Positions 17,825 to 25,995 of a stretch of DNA of 64,000 nucleotides are shown here, in pieces; the first letter of the stretch is position 1; every line of letters begins with the position of its first letter. The stretch is from Bradyrhizobium diazoefficiens (GTDB lineage: Bacteria; Pseudomonadota; Alphaproteobacteria; Rhizobiales; Xanthobacteraceae): the NCBI RefSeq assembly GCF_018131185.1, contig NZ_JAFCJE010000015.1:1-64000 (forward strand), in the 5' to 3' direction. Made by a program: the position numbers and the translations under genes. The notes below the pieces were generated by a model. That model was not told where the DNA came from, made no database searches, and saw nothing but the letters and a program-made list of their open reading frames with translations.

Positions 17825-18657
17825 GCCGCGGCCTCCTGCACGGCGCGCTTCAACACGCTGAGATGGATGTGGCGCTGCGCGGCGTCGTCGATACCGGCCT
17901 TGACGAGAAGAGCGTCGGCAACGCGGATGTCGAAACGCTGCTTGTAGTCCGCGGCAACGCGCCCGCCGAACAGCTCGGCCGCGTCGGTCACGACGATCGG
18001 CGCCGCGTCGATCGCCCCGATCACGATGCGGGCGGAGGCGGCGGCCGGATCGACCAACGCCGCGCCGATGGCATGGGCGAACTCGCCGGTCTTGCGGCAG
18101 CTCTTGGCATAACCCCAATGCGCGGAGGCCGCCCGCGCCGGCACATGGATCGCTTCGACGATCTCGCCGGTGTGGAGAGCCGATTCCAACGCACCGACGA
18201 CGAACGCTTCGATGGCCATCGCGCGCGTCCCGGCAAGGCTGCGCAGCCCTACCCGCGCGCCCAGGGCGGCCAGTGCCGAAATCCAGTCGGCGGCGGGATC
18301 GGCGTGGCTCAGCGAGCCGCCGACCGTGCCGCGATTGCGCACCGCGCGATAGGCGATGTTCTCAGCAACACCGCGCATGGCGCCGCGTGTCACGTCGGAC
18401 GTGCGGCCGTCCTCGATATCGGCATGCGTCACCAGGGCCCCGAGCACGAGCTCCCCACCGGAGAGCTCGGCCCGCTTGAGTTCGGCAAGGCCGGAGATGT
18501 CGACCACCAGCTCCGGCTGCACCAGCCGTAGATTGAGCATCGGGCCGAGCGACTGACCGCCGGCGATGATTTTTGCCGACCCGCCGCTTGCGGCAAGCAT
18601 CGAGAGCGCGGTGTCGAGATCTCGTGGGCGTTCGTAAGCGAAGGGCGCCGGTTTCAT
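17821..18657 (-). CDS. molybdenum hydroxylase FAD-binding medium subunit (CoxM-like)
   Basis: 278 residues with the two FAD-binding signatures of the family: AGGQSL (32-37) and GTVGGSLSHADPAAD (110-124). The length agrees with CoxM/HcrB-type subunits. It receives electrons through the iron-sulfur subunit and hands them to an external acceptor. ATGA overlaps on both sides tie it tightly to the large- and small-subunit genes. Confidence 0.9.
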   Translation of the reverse strand: MKPAPFAYERPRDLDTALSMLAASGGSAKIIAGGQSLGPMLNLRLVQPELVVDISGLAELKRAELSGGELVLGALVTHADIEDGRTSDVTRGAMRGVAENIAYRAVRNRGTVGGSLSHADPAADWISALAALGARVGLRSLAGTRAMAIEAFVVGALESALHTGEIVEAIHVPARAASAHWGYAKSCRKTGEFAHAIGAALVDPAAASARIVIGAIDAAPIVVTDAAELFGGRVAADYKQRFDIRVADALLVKAGIDDAAQRHIHLSVLKRAVQEAAA

Positions 18658-21047
18658 GCCGCGCTCCGTTCTGCGGCGCGCGCGGCCAGCACGGCCGTGA
18701 CGACGCGATGCGGCGTGATCGGCGACTGCATCAGCTCGACGCCGAGCGGGCGGAGCGCATCGTTGACCGCATTGGCAATCGCGGCCGGCGGCGCGATCGC
18801 CCCGCCTTCGCCGATGCCCTTGACGCCGAACTGCGTATAGGGCGACGGCGTCTCCATGTGATCGAGGCGGGCTGCAGGAACCTCGGTCGCGCCGGGAAGC
18901 AGATAGTCGGCAAGCGTCGTCGCCAGCGGCTGGCCGGAGGCGTCGAACGGCATTTCCTCGTACAGCGCGGTGCCGATGCCCTGAGCGAGACCGCCATAGA
19001 TCTGGCCGTCGACGACGAGCGGGTTGACCAGCACGCCGCCATCCTCGACGATCACATAGTCGAGGATCTCGACTTCGCCGACGTCAGGGTCGACGGCGAC
19101 GACGGCCGCATGCGCGGCATAGCTGAAGGTCCCGCTGTCCCGCACGGGCTTGTAGCCTTGCGTCACCTCCAGCCCGCCGGGATCGACATCAACAGGAAGA
19201 TCCTGCGGGCGGCGATACCAGGTGTGGGCGATCGCCCTCAGGCTGACGCTGCCATTGACGCCGCGCACCTCGCCGTTCTGCAACACCACCGAGGCCGGAT
19301 CGTGCTGCAACAGCTTTGCGCCGATGCGCCTGGCTCGTTCGCCGAGCTCCCGGCAGGCCGTCGCCACCGCGCCGCCGGCCATCACCATCGAGCGCGAGCC
19401 CCAGGTGCCCGTCGAATAGGGCGTCATCGCGGTATCGCCGAGAATGATGCGGATTCTTGCAACGTCGATGCCAAGCATCTCATGCGCGACCTGGGCAAGC
19501 GTCGTCTCCATGCCCTGCCCGTGCGAATGCACGCCGACGCGCAATTCGAGGCCGCCGTCCGGCGTCAAGCGTGCGGAAGCCTGTTCATGGCCGGGCACCA
19601 TCGGGATGCCCCAGCCGGAATAGACCGAAGTGCCGTGCGCGGCCTGCTCGCAATAGATGGAGACGCCGACGCCGATCCGGCGGCCGTCGGCCTCACCCTG
19701 CGCCTGCTTCGCGCGAATGGATTCGACGTCGATCGCGGCCATCGCACGCCGCATCGCCTGCGGATAATCGCCGCTGTCGAAATGCTTTTTCGTGATGTTG
19801 TCGAACGGCATCTGCTCCGGCTGGACCAGGTTGCGCAGCCGCACCTCGCCGGGCTCCAAGCCGGCCTCCGCCGCCACGAGGTCGAGCATCAACTCCAGGG
19901 CAAAACAGACGCCGGTGCGCGCCACACCGCGATACGGCAGGATCGGGCATTTGTTGGTGGCGATCGAGAAGGTGCGGCAGCGATAAGCCGGCATCTTGTA
20001 CGGACCGGGCAGGATGCTTGCGACCTGCGCAGCTTCCAGACACGCCGAAAACGGATAGGACGAATAGGCGCCGGAATCCACGGTCGCCTCGCAATCGATG
20101 CCGCGCAACGTCCCGTCGCGATCGGCGTAGAGCGTGATCCTGTAATGATGCTCGCGGCAGTTGGAGCTGGCGACGAGGTGTTCGCGGCGGTCCTCGGTCC
20201 AGCGCACCGGATGGCCGCGTTGCATCGTCAGCCAGGACAGGCAGACCTCTTCGGGCAGCAGAATGCCCTTGTGGCCAAAGCCGCCGCCGACATCGGGCGA
20301 GATGACGCGGATCTGCCCTTCCTCCAGGCCGAGACATTCGGCAAGGCCGCTGCGCGTGATGTGAGGCATCTGCGCCGCCGAATGCAGCGTGAGCTGGTCG
20401 AGCCGCGGGTCGAAGGTCGCAACGACGCCGCGGCCTTCCAGCGGCGACATGCATTGTCGCGCGGTCGAGATCTCGCGCGTCACCTTGATCGGCGCATCGA
20501 GCGCGGCGGAGATGTCGACCTCGTAATTGGTCTCCAGAAAGACGTTGTCGCCCCAATGCTCGTGCACCAGGGCCGAGCCCGGCTCGCGCGCCTTCAGCAT
20601 GTCGTAGACGGCGGGCAGCTCTTCCAGATCGAGGATCACCGATGCGGCGATATCCTCGGCCTCGGCGCGCGTCGGAGCGACACACATCGCAACGAGCTCG
20701 CCGACCTGGCGCACCTTTCCGGTCGCGAGCACCGGCTGCTCGGAGATCTTGAAACCCGGCAATCCCGAGACGGCGCGGATCGGCTTGATGCCGACGAGGT
20801 CGGCGGCCGTAAAGACGCTGCCGCGATAGCGTTCGGGCACACGAATGCCCCGGATTCGCGCATGCGCCAGCGGGCTGCGCACGAAGGCGACGTCCTGAAG
20901 ACCTGCGAGGCGGATGTCGGCGACGAACTGGCCGCGGCCGCGCATCAGGCGGTCGTCTTCCTTGCGCGGCAGCCGCGCCCCCACGCCCTGCCCGAACTTG
21001 CCAGAGGGGAATTCTCGCTCGTTGCGCACGCCGGCTTTCTCCTTCAC
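18654..21047 (-). CDS. molybdenum hydroxylase large subunit (Mo-molybdopterin binding)
   Basis: A 797-residue CoxL/XdhB-type subunit. It has the cofactor loop GGGFGHK (254-260) and the C-terminal catalytic-glutamate motif VKGIGEGG (E747). The loop that reads AYRGAGRPE in many relatives reads PYRGVARTG (371-379), and it is not the AYRCSFR loop of true CO dehydrogenase, so a CO-oxidising role is unlikely. Such enzymes hydroxylate an electrophilic carbon, often next to nitrogen in N-heterocycles, with water as oxygen source. Substrate is unknown; neighbours (amidohydrolase, importer) suggest a nitrogenous ring compound. Confidence 0.9.
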   Translation of the reverse strand: MKEKAGVRNEREFPSGKFGQGVGARLPRKEDDRLMRGRGQFVADIRLAGLQDVAFVRSPLAHARIRGIRVPERYRGSVFTAADLVGIKPIRAVSGLPGFKISEQPVLATGKVRQVGELVAMCVAPTRAEAEDIAASVILDLEELPAVYDMLKAREPGSALVHEHWGDNVFLETNYEVDISAALDAPIKVTREISTARQCMSPLEGRGVVATFDPRLDQLTLHSAAQMPHITRSGLAECLGLEEGQIRVISPDVGGGFGHKGILLPEEVCLSWLTMQRGHPVRWTEDRREHLVASSNCREHHYRITLYADRDGTLRGIDCEATVDSGAYSSYPFSACLEAAQVASILPGPYKMPAYRCRTFSIATNKCPILPYRGVARTGVCFALELMLDLVAAEAGLEPGEVRLRNLVQPEQMPFDNITKKHFDSGDYPQAMRRAMAAIDVESIRAKQAQGEADGRRIGVGVSIYCEQAAHGTSVYSGWGIPMVPGHEQASARLTPDGGLELRVGVHSHGQGMETTLAQVAHEMLGIDVARIRIILGDTAMTPYSTGTWGSRSMVMAGGAVATACRELGERARRIGAKLLQHDPASVVLQNGEVRGVNGSVSLRAIAHTWYRRPQDLPVDVDPGGLEVTQGYKPVRDSGTFSYAAHAAVVAVDPDVGEVEILDYVIVEDGGVLVNPLVVDGQIYGGLAQGIGTALYEEMPFDASGQPLATTLADYLLPGATEVPAARLDHMETPSPYTQFGVKGIGEGGAIAPPAAIANAVNDALRPLGVELMQSPITPHRVVTAVLAARAAERSAA

Positions 21048-21055
21048 CGCGAGAC

Positions 21056-22333
21056 TTACGCCGCGACGGCCTGTGGCAGGATCGGCGCAACCGCGTCAAA
21101 GCGGCTACCGGCGCGCAGGCAGAACGCCGGCTGAAGCAGACGTTCGGCGATCACCTCGTTCTTCTCGTTGTCCTTGAGGACGAAGCGGCCGTTCCTCTCG
21201 TTGAGCACGGACACGTCGGCGTCCATGCCGACCTTGAGCGCGCCGATGTCCCCGCTGCGGCCGAGCATCCTGGCGGGATTGGAGGTGACCATCGGCACCA
21301 CCTGCTCCAGCGACAGGCCGAGCGCCATCATCGAGCTCATCGCCTGGACCAGACTGAACTTGGCCTGGCCCGCGAAGGGATGGTTCTCCTCGTCCTCGTG
21401 CTGGTCGGGCGTCCCGGCCGGAGCCGGCACATGCGTGTTGTAGCCATGGATGTCGGCGCCGAGCGTCGTCGGAACGATTCCGGCGGCGATCGCCTTCTTC
21501 GCGAGCCGATACGAGAAATGGCTGCCATGGCCGACATCGACTTTCAGGCCGCGGTCGAGCGCGGCCCGGATCACCGGATGCACCTCGCCTTCGCGGTTGA
21601 CGAAACCGCCGGGATGGCGCGTGAAGGGATGGGCGAGGATGTCGCCCTCGCGCAGCAGCGGGATCACGCGGGTGAGGATGGTGTCGGCATCCTCGCCATT
21701 GGCGCCGCTCTCGGGCAGGCCCCAGAGCTGGCCGAAATGCACGTAGACCGGCAGGTCCGCCCGCTTGCCGATCTCCGCCGCCATCTCGATGACGCGAATG
21801 CCCCAGCGCGCGAAGCCGCCGATCTCGGCGTGAGCCTTGATACCGCGCACGATGTCGAGATTGGCCGTCGCCGATTTCACGGTCGCATCGATGTCGACGC
21901 CATCGGGGCTATAAAGCTGCGGATAGAAATGCCCTTCGAGTCCGCCGACGAGATAGGCGGAAAGGAACGCATAGACGCGCGAGATCGACGGCTCCGCGAT
22001 GAAGTGACGAAAGCCGGGCAACGTCATGCAGGACGGGCCGCCCTGGTCGACCAGCGTCGTCACGCCCGACTGCACGCCGACCATGTCGGGGTTCATGCCG
22101 AAGCGGCCGGAGACATATTGATAGACATGCGCATGGGTGTCGATCAGTCCGGGCAACACGAGCTTGCCGCTGACGTCGACGACCTCCTTCGCGCTGGTCG
22201 GCAGGATGTCGGATGTGACCGCCGCGATCTTGCCGTTGCGGATGGCGACGTCCCTGATGCCATCCACGCCCGAAGCCGGACAGATCACGCGGCCGCCTCG
22301 CAGCAGAAGGTCAAAGCTGGCAGTGACGGACAT
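21056..22333 (-). CDS. metal-dependent amidohydrolase (deacetylase/dihydroorotase-like)
   Basis: A 425-residue amidohydrolase-superfamily protein. HAH (67-69) in IDTHAHVY gives two metal ligands; later candidates are GIKAHAEIGG (Lys/His), VHFGQ, GHGSHFS and the catalytic Asp in GADIHGYN. It resembles the amidohydrolase/deacetylase group that includes Atu3266-like enzymes acting on N-acyl or ester substrates. It is the first gene of the operon, 8 bases ahead of the hydroxylase large subunit, with a GAGGAG ribosome site before the ATG at 22333. It would open or deacylate the compound before or after ring hydroxylation; that order is inference. Confidence 0.85.
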   Translation of the reverse strand: MSVTASFDLLLRGGRVICPASGVDGIRDVAIRNGKIAAVTSDILPTSAKEVVDVSGKLVLPGLIDTHAHVYQYVSGRFGMNPDMVGVQSGVTTLVDQGGPSCMTLPGFRHFIAEPSISRVYAFLSAYLVGGLEGHFYPQLYSPDGVDIDATVKSATANLDIVRGIKAHAEIGGFARWGIRVIEMAAEIGKRADLPVYVHFGQLWGLPESGANGEDADTILTRVIPLLREGDILAHPFTRHPGGFVNREGEVHPVIRAALDRGLKVDVGHGSHFSYRLAKKAIAAGIVPTTLGADIHGYNTHVPAPAGTPDQHEDEENHPFAGQAKFSLVQAMSSMMALGLSLEQVVPMVTSNPARMLGRSGDIGALKVGMDADVSVLNERNGRFVLKDNEKNEVIAERLLQPAFCLRAGSRFDAVAPILPQAVAA

Positions 22334-22380
22334 GCGGCTCTCCTCTATTCGGCACGAGCGGTCGACCCCGACGCTCAAAT

Positions 22381-22400
22381 TGCGAAGCATGCTTCGTATT
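22381..22400. promoter_or_regulatory. candidate MarR operator upstream of the amidohydrolase operon
   Basis: TGCGAAGCATGCTTCGTATT contains the perfect 14-base palindrome CGAAGCATGCTTCG (22383-22396). The same element, 17 of 20 identical, occurs at 23080-23099 before the NCS1 permease gene. It overlaps the predicted start of the sigma-54 transcript, where a repressor would block. Confidence 0.7.
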
Positions 22401-22428
22401 TTGACAAAAGCAAGCATCGTGCCATGAT
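22401..22428 (+). promoter_or_regulatory. candidate sigma-70 promoter for the marR gene
   Basis: TTGACA (22401-22406), a 16-base spacer and CATGAT (22423-22428) form a plausible -35/-10 pair reading toward marR. It overlaps the oppositely directed sigma-54 promoter, so the two could interfere. Confidence 0.45.
22409..22424 (-). promoter_or_regulatory. sigma-54 promoter of the amidohydrolase-hydroxylase-Liv operon
   Basis: Minus-strand TGGCACGATGCTTGCT matches all 12 conserved positions of the sigma-54 -24/-12 consensus (TGGCACG-N4-TTGCW). Transcription should start near 22398 and run into the amidohydrolase gene at 22333. This implies an enhancer-binding activator such as NtrC, not identified here. 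Confidence 0.8.
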
Positions 22429-22479
22429 CAGGCGGTGGCGGGCGCACTCGAATCGAGCTAAGCGCGACGGAGTTTTGGT

Positions 22480-22989
22480 TTGGGAGAGCGTGCATTGCGG
22501 CAAGCGCAGAAGCGTCGCGGCGGGAGCAAGCACCGCCCTTGGCCATTGTCGCAACGTCCCGGCTATCTGATCCGGCGGCTGCATCAGATTCACGTCGCGC
22601 TGTTTCAGGACGCCTGCGGTGCGTTCGAGGTCACGCCGCTGCAATACAGCCTGCTATCGGCGCTGGCGGTGCGCGAAACCGCCGATCAGACCACTTTGGC
22701 GGCCGATATTGCCCTCGATCGCACCACGACGACCGGCGCCTTGAAGCGGCTCGCCGCGCGACACCTGGTCGAGCGTGCGGTCAACAAGGACGACCGGCGG
22801 GCGCGATTGTGCCGATTGACACCGGCCGGCGCCGCCCTGCTGGTCAAGATCGAAGGTGCGGCACGACGGGCCCATCGTGCCACGCTCGGTGATCTGAGCG
22901 AGCGGGAACAGGCGCTCTTCATCGAAATGCTGCAACGCATCGTGGCCGGCAACCCGAGTCGCGACAGTTCTGCTGCCCTATTCGATTGA
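22480..22989 (+). CDS. MarR family transcriptional regulator
   Basis: A 169-residue winged-helix regulator. The DNA-binding part spans about residues 55-115 (DQTTLAADIALDRTTTTGALKRL recognition region, then wing NKDDRRARLCRLT), flanked by dimerisation helices. The TTG at 22480 was chosen because GGAG stands 7 bases upstream; the next in-frame TTG (22495) has no comparable site. It lies between the amidohydrolase operon and the NCS1 permease gene, and the same 20-base near-palindrome stands before both, so it probably controls both, perhaps released by a pathway ligand. Confidence 0.85.
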   Translation: MGERALRQAQKRRGGSKHRPWPLSQRPGYLIRRLHQIHVALFQDACGAFEVTPLQYSLLSALAVRETADQTTLAADIALDRTTTTGALKRLAARHLVERAVNKDDRRARLCRLTPAGAALLVKIEGAARRAHRATLGDLSEREQALFIEMLQRIVAGNPSRDSSAALFD

Positions 22990-23056
22990 GCGGCACTTGC
23001 TGCACGCTTGAGATCGATTGCTCAATTTATCATCGTACCGCTGCCCGGTCGTGCAA

Positions 23057-23072
23057 TGGCACGATTTATGCT
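23057..23072 (+). promoter_or_regulatory. sigma-54 promoter of the NCS1 permease gene
   Basis: TGGCACGATTTATGCT matches 11 of 12 conserved positions of the sigma-54 consensus with exact GG-N10-GC spacing. It also overlaps an inverted repeat, TCGTGC-AATG-GCACGA (23049-23064). The predicted start near 23084 falls in the shared MarR-type site. Confidence 0.72.
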
Positions 23073-23079
23073 GCGACAA

Positions 23080-23099
23080 TGCGAAGTGTGCTTCCTATT
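23080..23099. promoter_or_regulatory. second copy of the candidate MarR operator
   Basis: TGCGAAGTGTGCTTCCTATT is 17/20 identical to the site at 22381-22400 and begins 7 bases after the sigma-54 element, close to the spacing seen at the other copy. It lies 10 bases before the permease ATG. Confidence 0.68.
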
Positions 23100-23109
23100 G
23101 GGGGATGTC

Positions 23110-24528
23110 ATGACGGATTCCGAACTTCGCGCCGATCTTCATAGCATCGAGCCAATCCCGGATGCGGACCGGGACTCGACGGGGCCGCAGCAGATGTGGA
23201 TCTGGGCCGGCGCCAACATCGCGCCGGTCAACTGGGCGCTCGGCGCGCTCGGCATCATCCTGAAACTCGGCCTGATGGAAACCATCGCCGTCATCGTGCT
23301 CGGCAACATCGTCGGCTGCGCGATCTTCGCAACATTCACGGTGATGGGGCACAAGACCGGCGTCAACCAGATGGTGCTGAGCCGATCCGCGTTCGGAGTC
23401 CGCGGCGCCCGGCTGCCGAGCATCCTGATGTTCCTGATGACGCTGGGCTGGATCGGCGTCAACACCTACTTCCCGGTCAAGGTCTCGATGGGCATCCTCG
23501 GCCAGTTCGGTGTTCCCGACACCTGGCTGGTCGAGATGATCGTCATCACACTGGTGATGATGGTGCAGGTGCTGATCGGGATCTACGGCTTCTATGCGAT
23601 CCGCACCTTCGAGAAGTACACGGTGCCGCCGACCATCGCTATCATGGTGCTGATGAGCGTCCTCGCGTGGACGCGGCCCGGCGTCGTCAATTGGGGCCTG
23701 ACCACCTCGCTGCCGCCCGGCGCGCATCTGGCGATGCTGACGATGCTGATGACTGCAATCGGCGTCGGCTGGGGGATTTCCTGGGTCACCTGGGCCTCCG
23801 ACTATTCGCGCTTCGTGCCGCGCTCGACGCCGTCGAAAGCCGTGTTCTGGTACAGCTATGTCGGCATGTTCGTGCCGACGGTCTGGCTCGGCATTCTCGG
23901 CGCGACCATCGCCTCGACGACGCTGGACACCGATCCCGCGAAGATGGTCAGCGCGGTGTTCGGCGGTCCCGTCAGCATCCTCGTTCTCCTGATGGTGCTG
24001 CATGGCCCGATCGCCACCAACATCCTCAACGTCTACTCGGCGACGCTGGCGGCGCTGAGCGCGGGGCTGAAACTCTCGCGCTTCTGGCTCACCATCATCG
24101 TCGGCGTCGCCGGCTATCTGGGCACCCTCTACTTCATCTTCGCGCCGTCGTTCGCGAAGGCGTTCGACCATTGGATGATCAGCCTCTTGTTGTGGATGAG
24201 CCCGTGGGCCGGCGTGGTGCTCGCCGACTTCTTCATCAAGCGCAAGGGCAGGATCGACGTCGCCGAGCTCTACCGCTCGCCGCAGACCAGCGCCTATGGC
24301 GACATCAACTGGGCCGGCATGATCGCGTTCTTCGCCGGCCTCGTCGCCGGATGGCTGGTGCAGGACGGTCTCGTCAGCGCGCTGCAGGGGCCGATCTCGA
24401 TCAACCTGCTCGGCGGCGCCGACCTGAGCTGGCTGTTCGGGATCGGGGTCTCGGGCCTCGTCTATCTTGGGCTGAGCAAGCTCGTCACATCGCCCTCCTC
24501 GATCGTTGCGAGCAGCACGGGCAGGTAG
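23110..24528 (+). CDS. NCS1 family nucleobase/hydantoin/allantoin-type permease
   Basis: A 472-residue transporter of the nucleobase-cation-symport-1 family (cytosine, uracil, thiamine, allantoin, hydantoin). About twelve hydrophobic segments are visible; the N-terminal ANIAPVNWALGALG and the GHKTGVNQMVLSRSAFGVRGARLPS stretch are family hallmarks for substrate and sodium sites. The start at 23110 was chosen over an upstream in-frame ATG because the promoter and operator lie between them. It is next to marR and convergent with the dihydropyrimidinase gene, suggesting uptake of a pyrimidine, purine or hydantoin. The exact solute cannot be read from sequence. Confidence 0.88.
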   Translation: MTDSELRADLHSIEPIPDADRDSTGPQQMWIWAGANIAPVNWALGALGIILKLGLMETIAVIVLGNIVGCAIFATFTVMGHKTGVNQMVLSRSAFGVRGARLPSILMFLMTLGWIGVNTYFPVKVSMGILGQFGVPDTWLVEMIVITLVMMVQVLIGIYGFYAIRTFEKYTVPPTIAIMVLMSVLAWTRPGVVNWGLTTSLPPGAHLAMLTMLMTAIGVGWGISWVTWASDYSRFVPRSTPSKAVFWYSYVGMFVPTVWLGILGATIASTTLDTDPAKMVSAVFGGPVSILVLLMVLHGPIATNILNVYSATLAALSAGLKLSRFWLTIIVGVAGYLGTLYFIFAPSFAKAFDHWMISLLLWMSPWAGVVLADFFIKRKGRIDVAELYRSPQTSAYGDINWAGMIAFFAGLVAGWLVQDGLVSALQGPISINLLGGADLSWLFGIGVSGLVYLGLSKLVTSPSSIVASSTGR

Positions 24529-24544
24529 CGGCAGGCAGCAACGG

Positions 24545-24562
24545 CCTGGCCGCGCGGCCAGG
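24545..24562. repeat. 18-base perfect palindrome between convergent genes
   Basis: CCTGGCCGCGCGGCCAGG is a perfect inverted repeat lying between the stops of the NCS1 permease and dihydropyrimidinase genes. It could fold into a stable hairpin in either transcript and limit read-through, but neither side has a T tract, so it is not a canonical terminator. Confidence 0.45.
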
Positions 24563-24574
24563 TCGCACGCAAGA

Positions 24575-25984
24575 TCAGATCAGACTGGACTTGCCCCGGC
24601 TGAGTACTTCGCCGGCACCCTTCGCGCCGACGATCCGCCCCTGGTCACACACGACCCGGCCGCGGGCGATGGTCGTCACGGGCCATCCCGTGATCTCGAG
24701 TCCCTCCCAGGGCGTATAGTCCGCGCCGTGGTGCAGGTCGGCCTGCCGGATCGGCTTCTTCAGCTTCGGATCCCACAGCACGATGTCGGCATCGAAGCCG
24801 ATTCCTATCGAGCCCTTGCGCGGATAGAGGCCATAGATCCGCGCATGGTTGGTCGCGGTCAGCTCGACGAACTTCTGCAAGCTGATCCGTCCCTTCGACA
24901 CCCCCTCGGAGAACAGGATCGGCAGCCGCGTCTCGACCCCGGGGATGCCGTTCGGCACCCAGCGGAACGAGGTGCGCGCATTCGGCGTCAGCTTGCCCTT
25001 GGGATCGTCGTAGCGGAACGGACAGTGGTCGGACGAGAAGGTCTGGAACACGCCTGATGTGATGCCTTCCCAGATCGCCTGCTGGCTCTCGGCATCCCGC
25101 GGCGGCGGCGAGCAGACATACTTCGCGCCTGAAATGTCCATGTTCAGGCCCTTCATGTCGTCGGCCGTGAGCGTGATGTATTGCGGACAGGTCTCCGCAT
25201 GCACCGGCAACCCGCGCTGCTGGGCCCAGCGCACCTGCTCCATCGCCTCGCGTCCGGAGACGTGGACGATCATGATGGGAACGCCGATCACCTCGGCATG
25301 GCTGATGGCACGATGCGTCGCCTCGCGCTCGACCGCCTGGGGCCGCGACACGCCGTGATAATAGGGCGCGATATGGCCTTCACGCTCCAGCCTGGTGGTG
25401 AGGAAGCGGATGGCGTCGTAGCCTTCGCAATGGACCATCACCAGCGCCTCCTCGCGGCGCGCGACATCGAACACCTCGAGCAGCTGCTTGTCGCTGAGCA
25501 CGAGGTCGTCATAGGTCATGAACACCTTGAACGAGGTGTAGCCGTCCTTGACCAGCGCCGGCAGCTCCTGCCCGAGCACGACCGCGGTCGGATCGGAGAT
25601 GATGAGATGGAACGCCGTGTCGATGTAGCACTCGCCCTCGGCGAGCGTGCGGTAGTTCTCGACACAGGTTCGCAGCGAGGTTCCTTTCTCCTGCAGCGCG
25701 AAGGGCAGCACCATGGTGTTGCCGCCGGCCGCCGCCGCGCGCGTCGCCGAGGCAAAATCGTCCGCCATCACCACGTCGGGACCCGACGGCTGGGAGATGT
25801 GCACATGGCTGTCGATGCCGCCCGGCAGCGCCAGCAGGCCGGTCGCGTCGATCTCGCGCGCCGCGCCCTCGATGCTGTCGGCGATGCCGACGATACGGCC
25901 GCCGCGAATGCCGATATCGGCGCGAAATTCGTCGCTGGCCGTCACGATGGTGCCGCCGCGAATGGCGAGATCGAGCTGCGTCAC
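24575..25984 (-). CDS. dihydropyrimidinase/D-hydantoinase family hydrolase
   Basis: 469 residues of the cyclic amidohydrolase family, which opens dihydropyrimidines or 5-substituted hydantoins to N-carbamoyl acids. The metal motif is H60-x-H62 in GGIDSHVHISQP, the carboxylated bridging lysine is K153 in SFKVFMTYDD, and SSDHCPF supplies the catalytic Asp. The GTG at 25984 was chosen because GAGG lies 6 bases upstream and the domain begins immediately. It is the last gene of an operon starting at 29352. The adjoining NCS1 permease and the hydantoin-racemase-like gene support a hydantoin or pyrimidine role. Confidence 0.88.
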   Translation of the reverse strand: MTQLDLAIRGGTIVTASDEFRADIGIRGGRIVGIADSIEGAAREIDATGLLALPGGIDSHVHISQPSGPDVVMADDFASATRAAAAGGNTMVLPFALQEKGTSLRTCVENYRTLAEGECYIDTAFHLIISDPTAVVLGQELPALVKDGYTSFKVFMTYDDLVLSDKQLLEVFDVARREEALVMVHCEGYDAIRFLTTRLEREGHIAPYYHGVSRPQAVEREATHRAISHAEVIGVPIMIVHVSGREAMEQVRWAQQRGLPVHAETCPQYITLTADDMKGLNMDISGAKYVCSPPPRDAESQQAIWEGITSGVFQTFSSDHCPFRYDDPKGKLTPNARTSFRWVPNGIPGVETRLPILFSEGVSKGRISLQKFVELTATNHARIYGLYPRKGSIGIGFDADIVLWDPKLKKPIRQADLHHGADYTPWEGLEITGWPVTTIARGRVVCDQGRIVGAKGAGEVLSRGKSSLI

Positions 25985-25995
25985 AGAAGCCTCCG

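Noticed and set aside
18654..21047. Carbon monoxide dehydrogenase (form I CoxL)
   Set aside because: The large subunit lacks the AYRCSFR loop with the copper-binding cysteine; the same holds for the paralogue at 42724, so CO oxidation is not supported.
18573..21134. 853-codon open frame on the plus strand opposite the first hydroxylase large subunit
   Set aside because: It is antisense to a clearly recognisable CoxL-type gene, has low-complexity Arg/Asp/Gly-rich translation and no recognisable domain; long antisense frames are expected at this GC content.
24545..24562. Bidirectional intrinsic terminator
   Set aside because: The perfect stem is there but no T tract follows on either strand, so I list it only as a palindrome.
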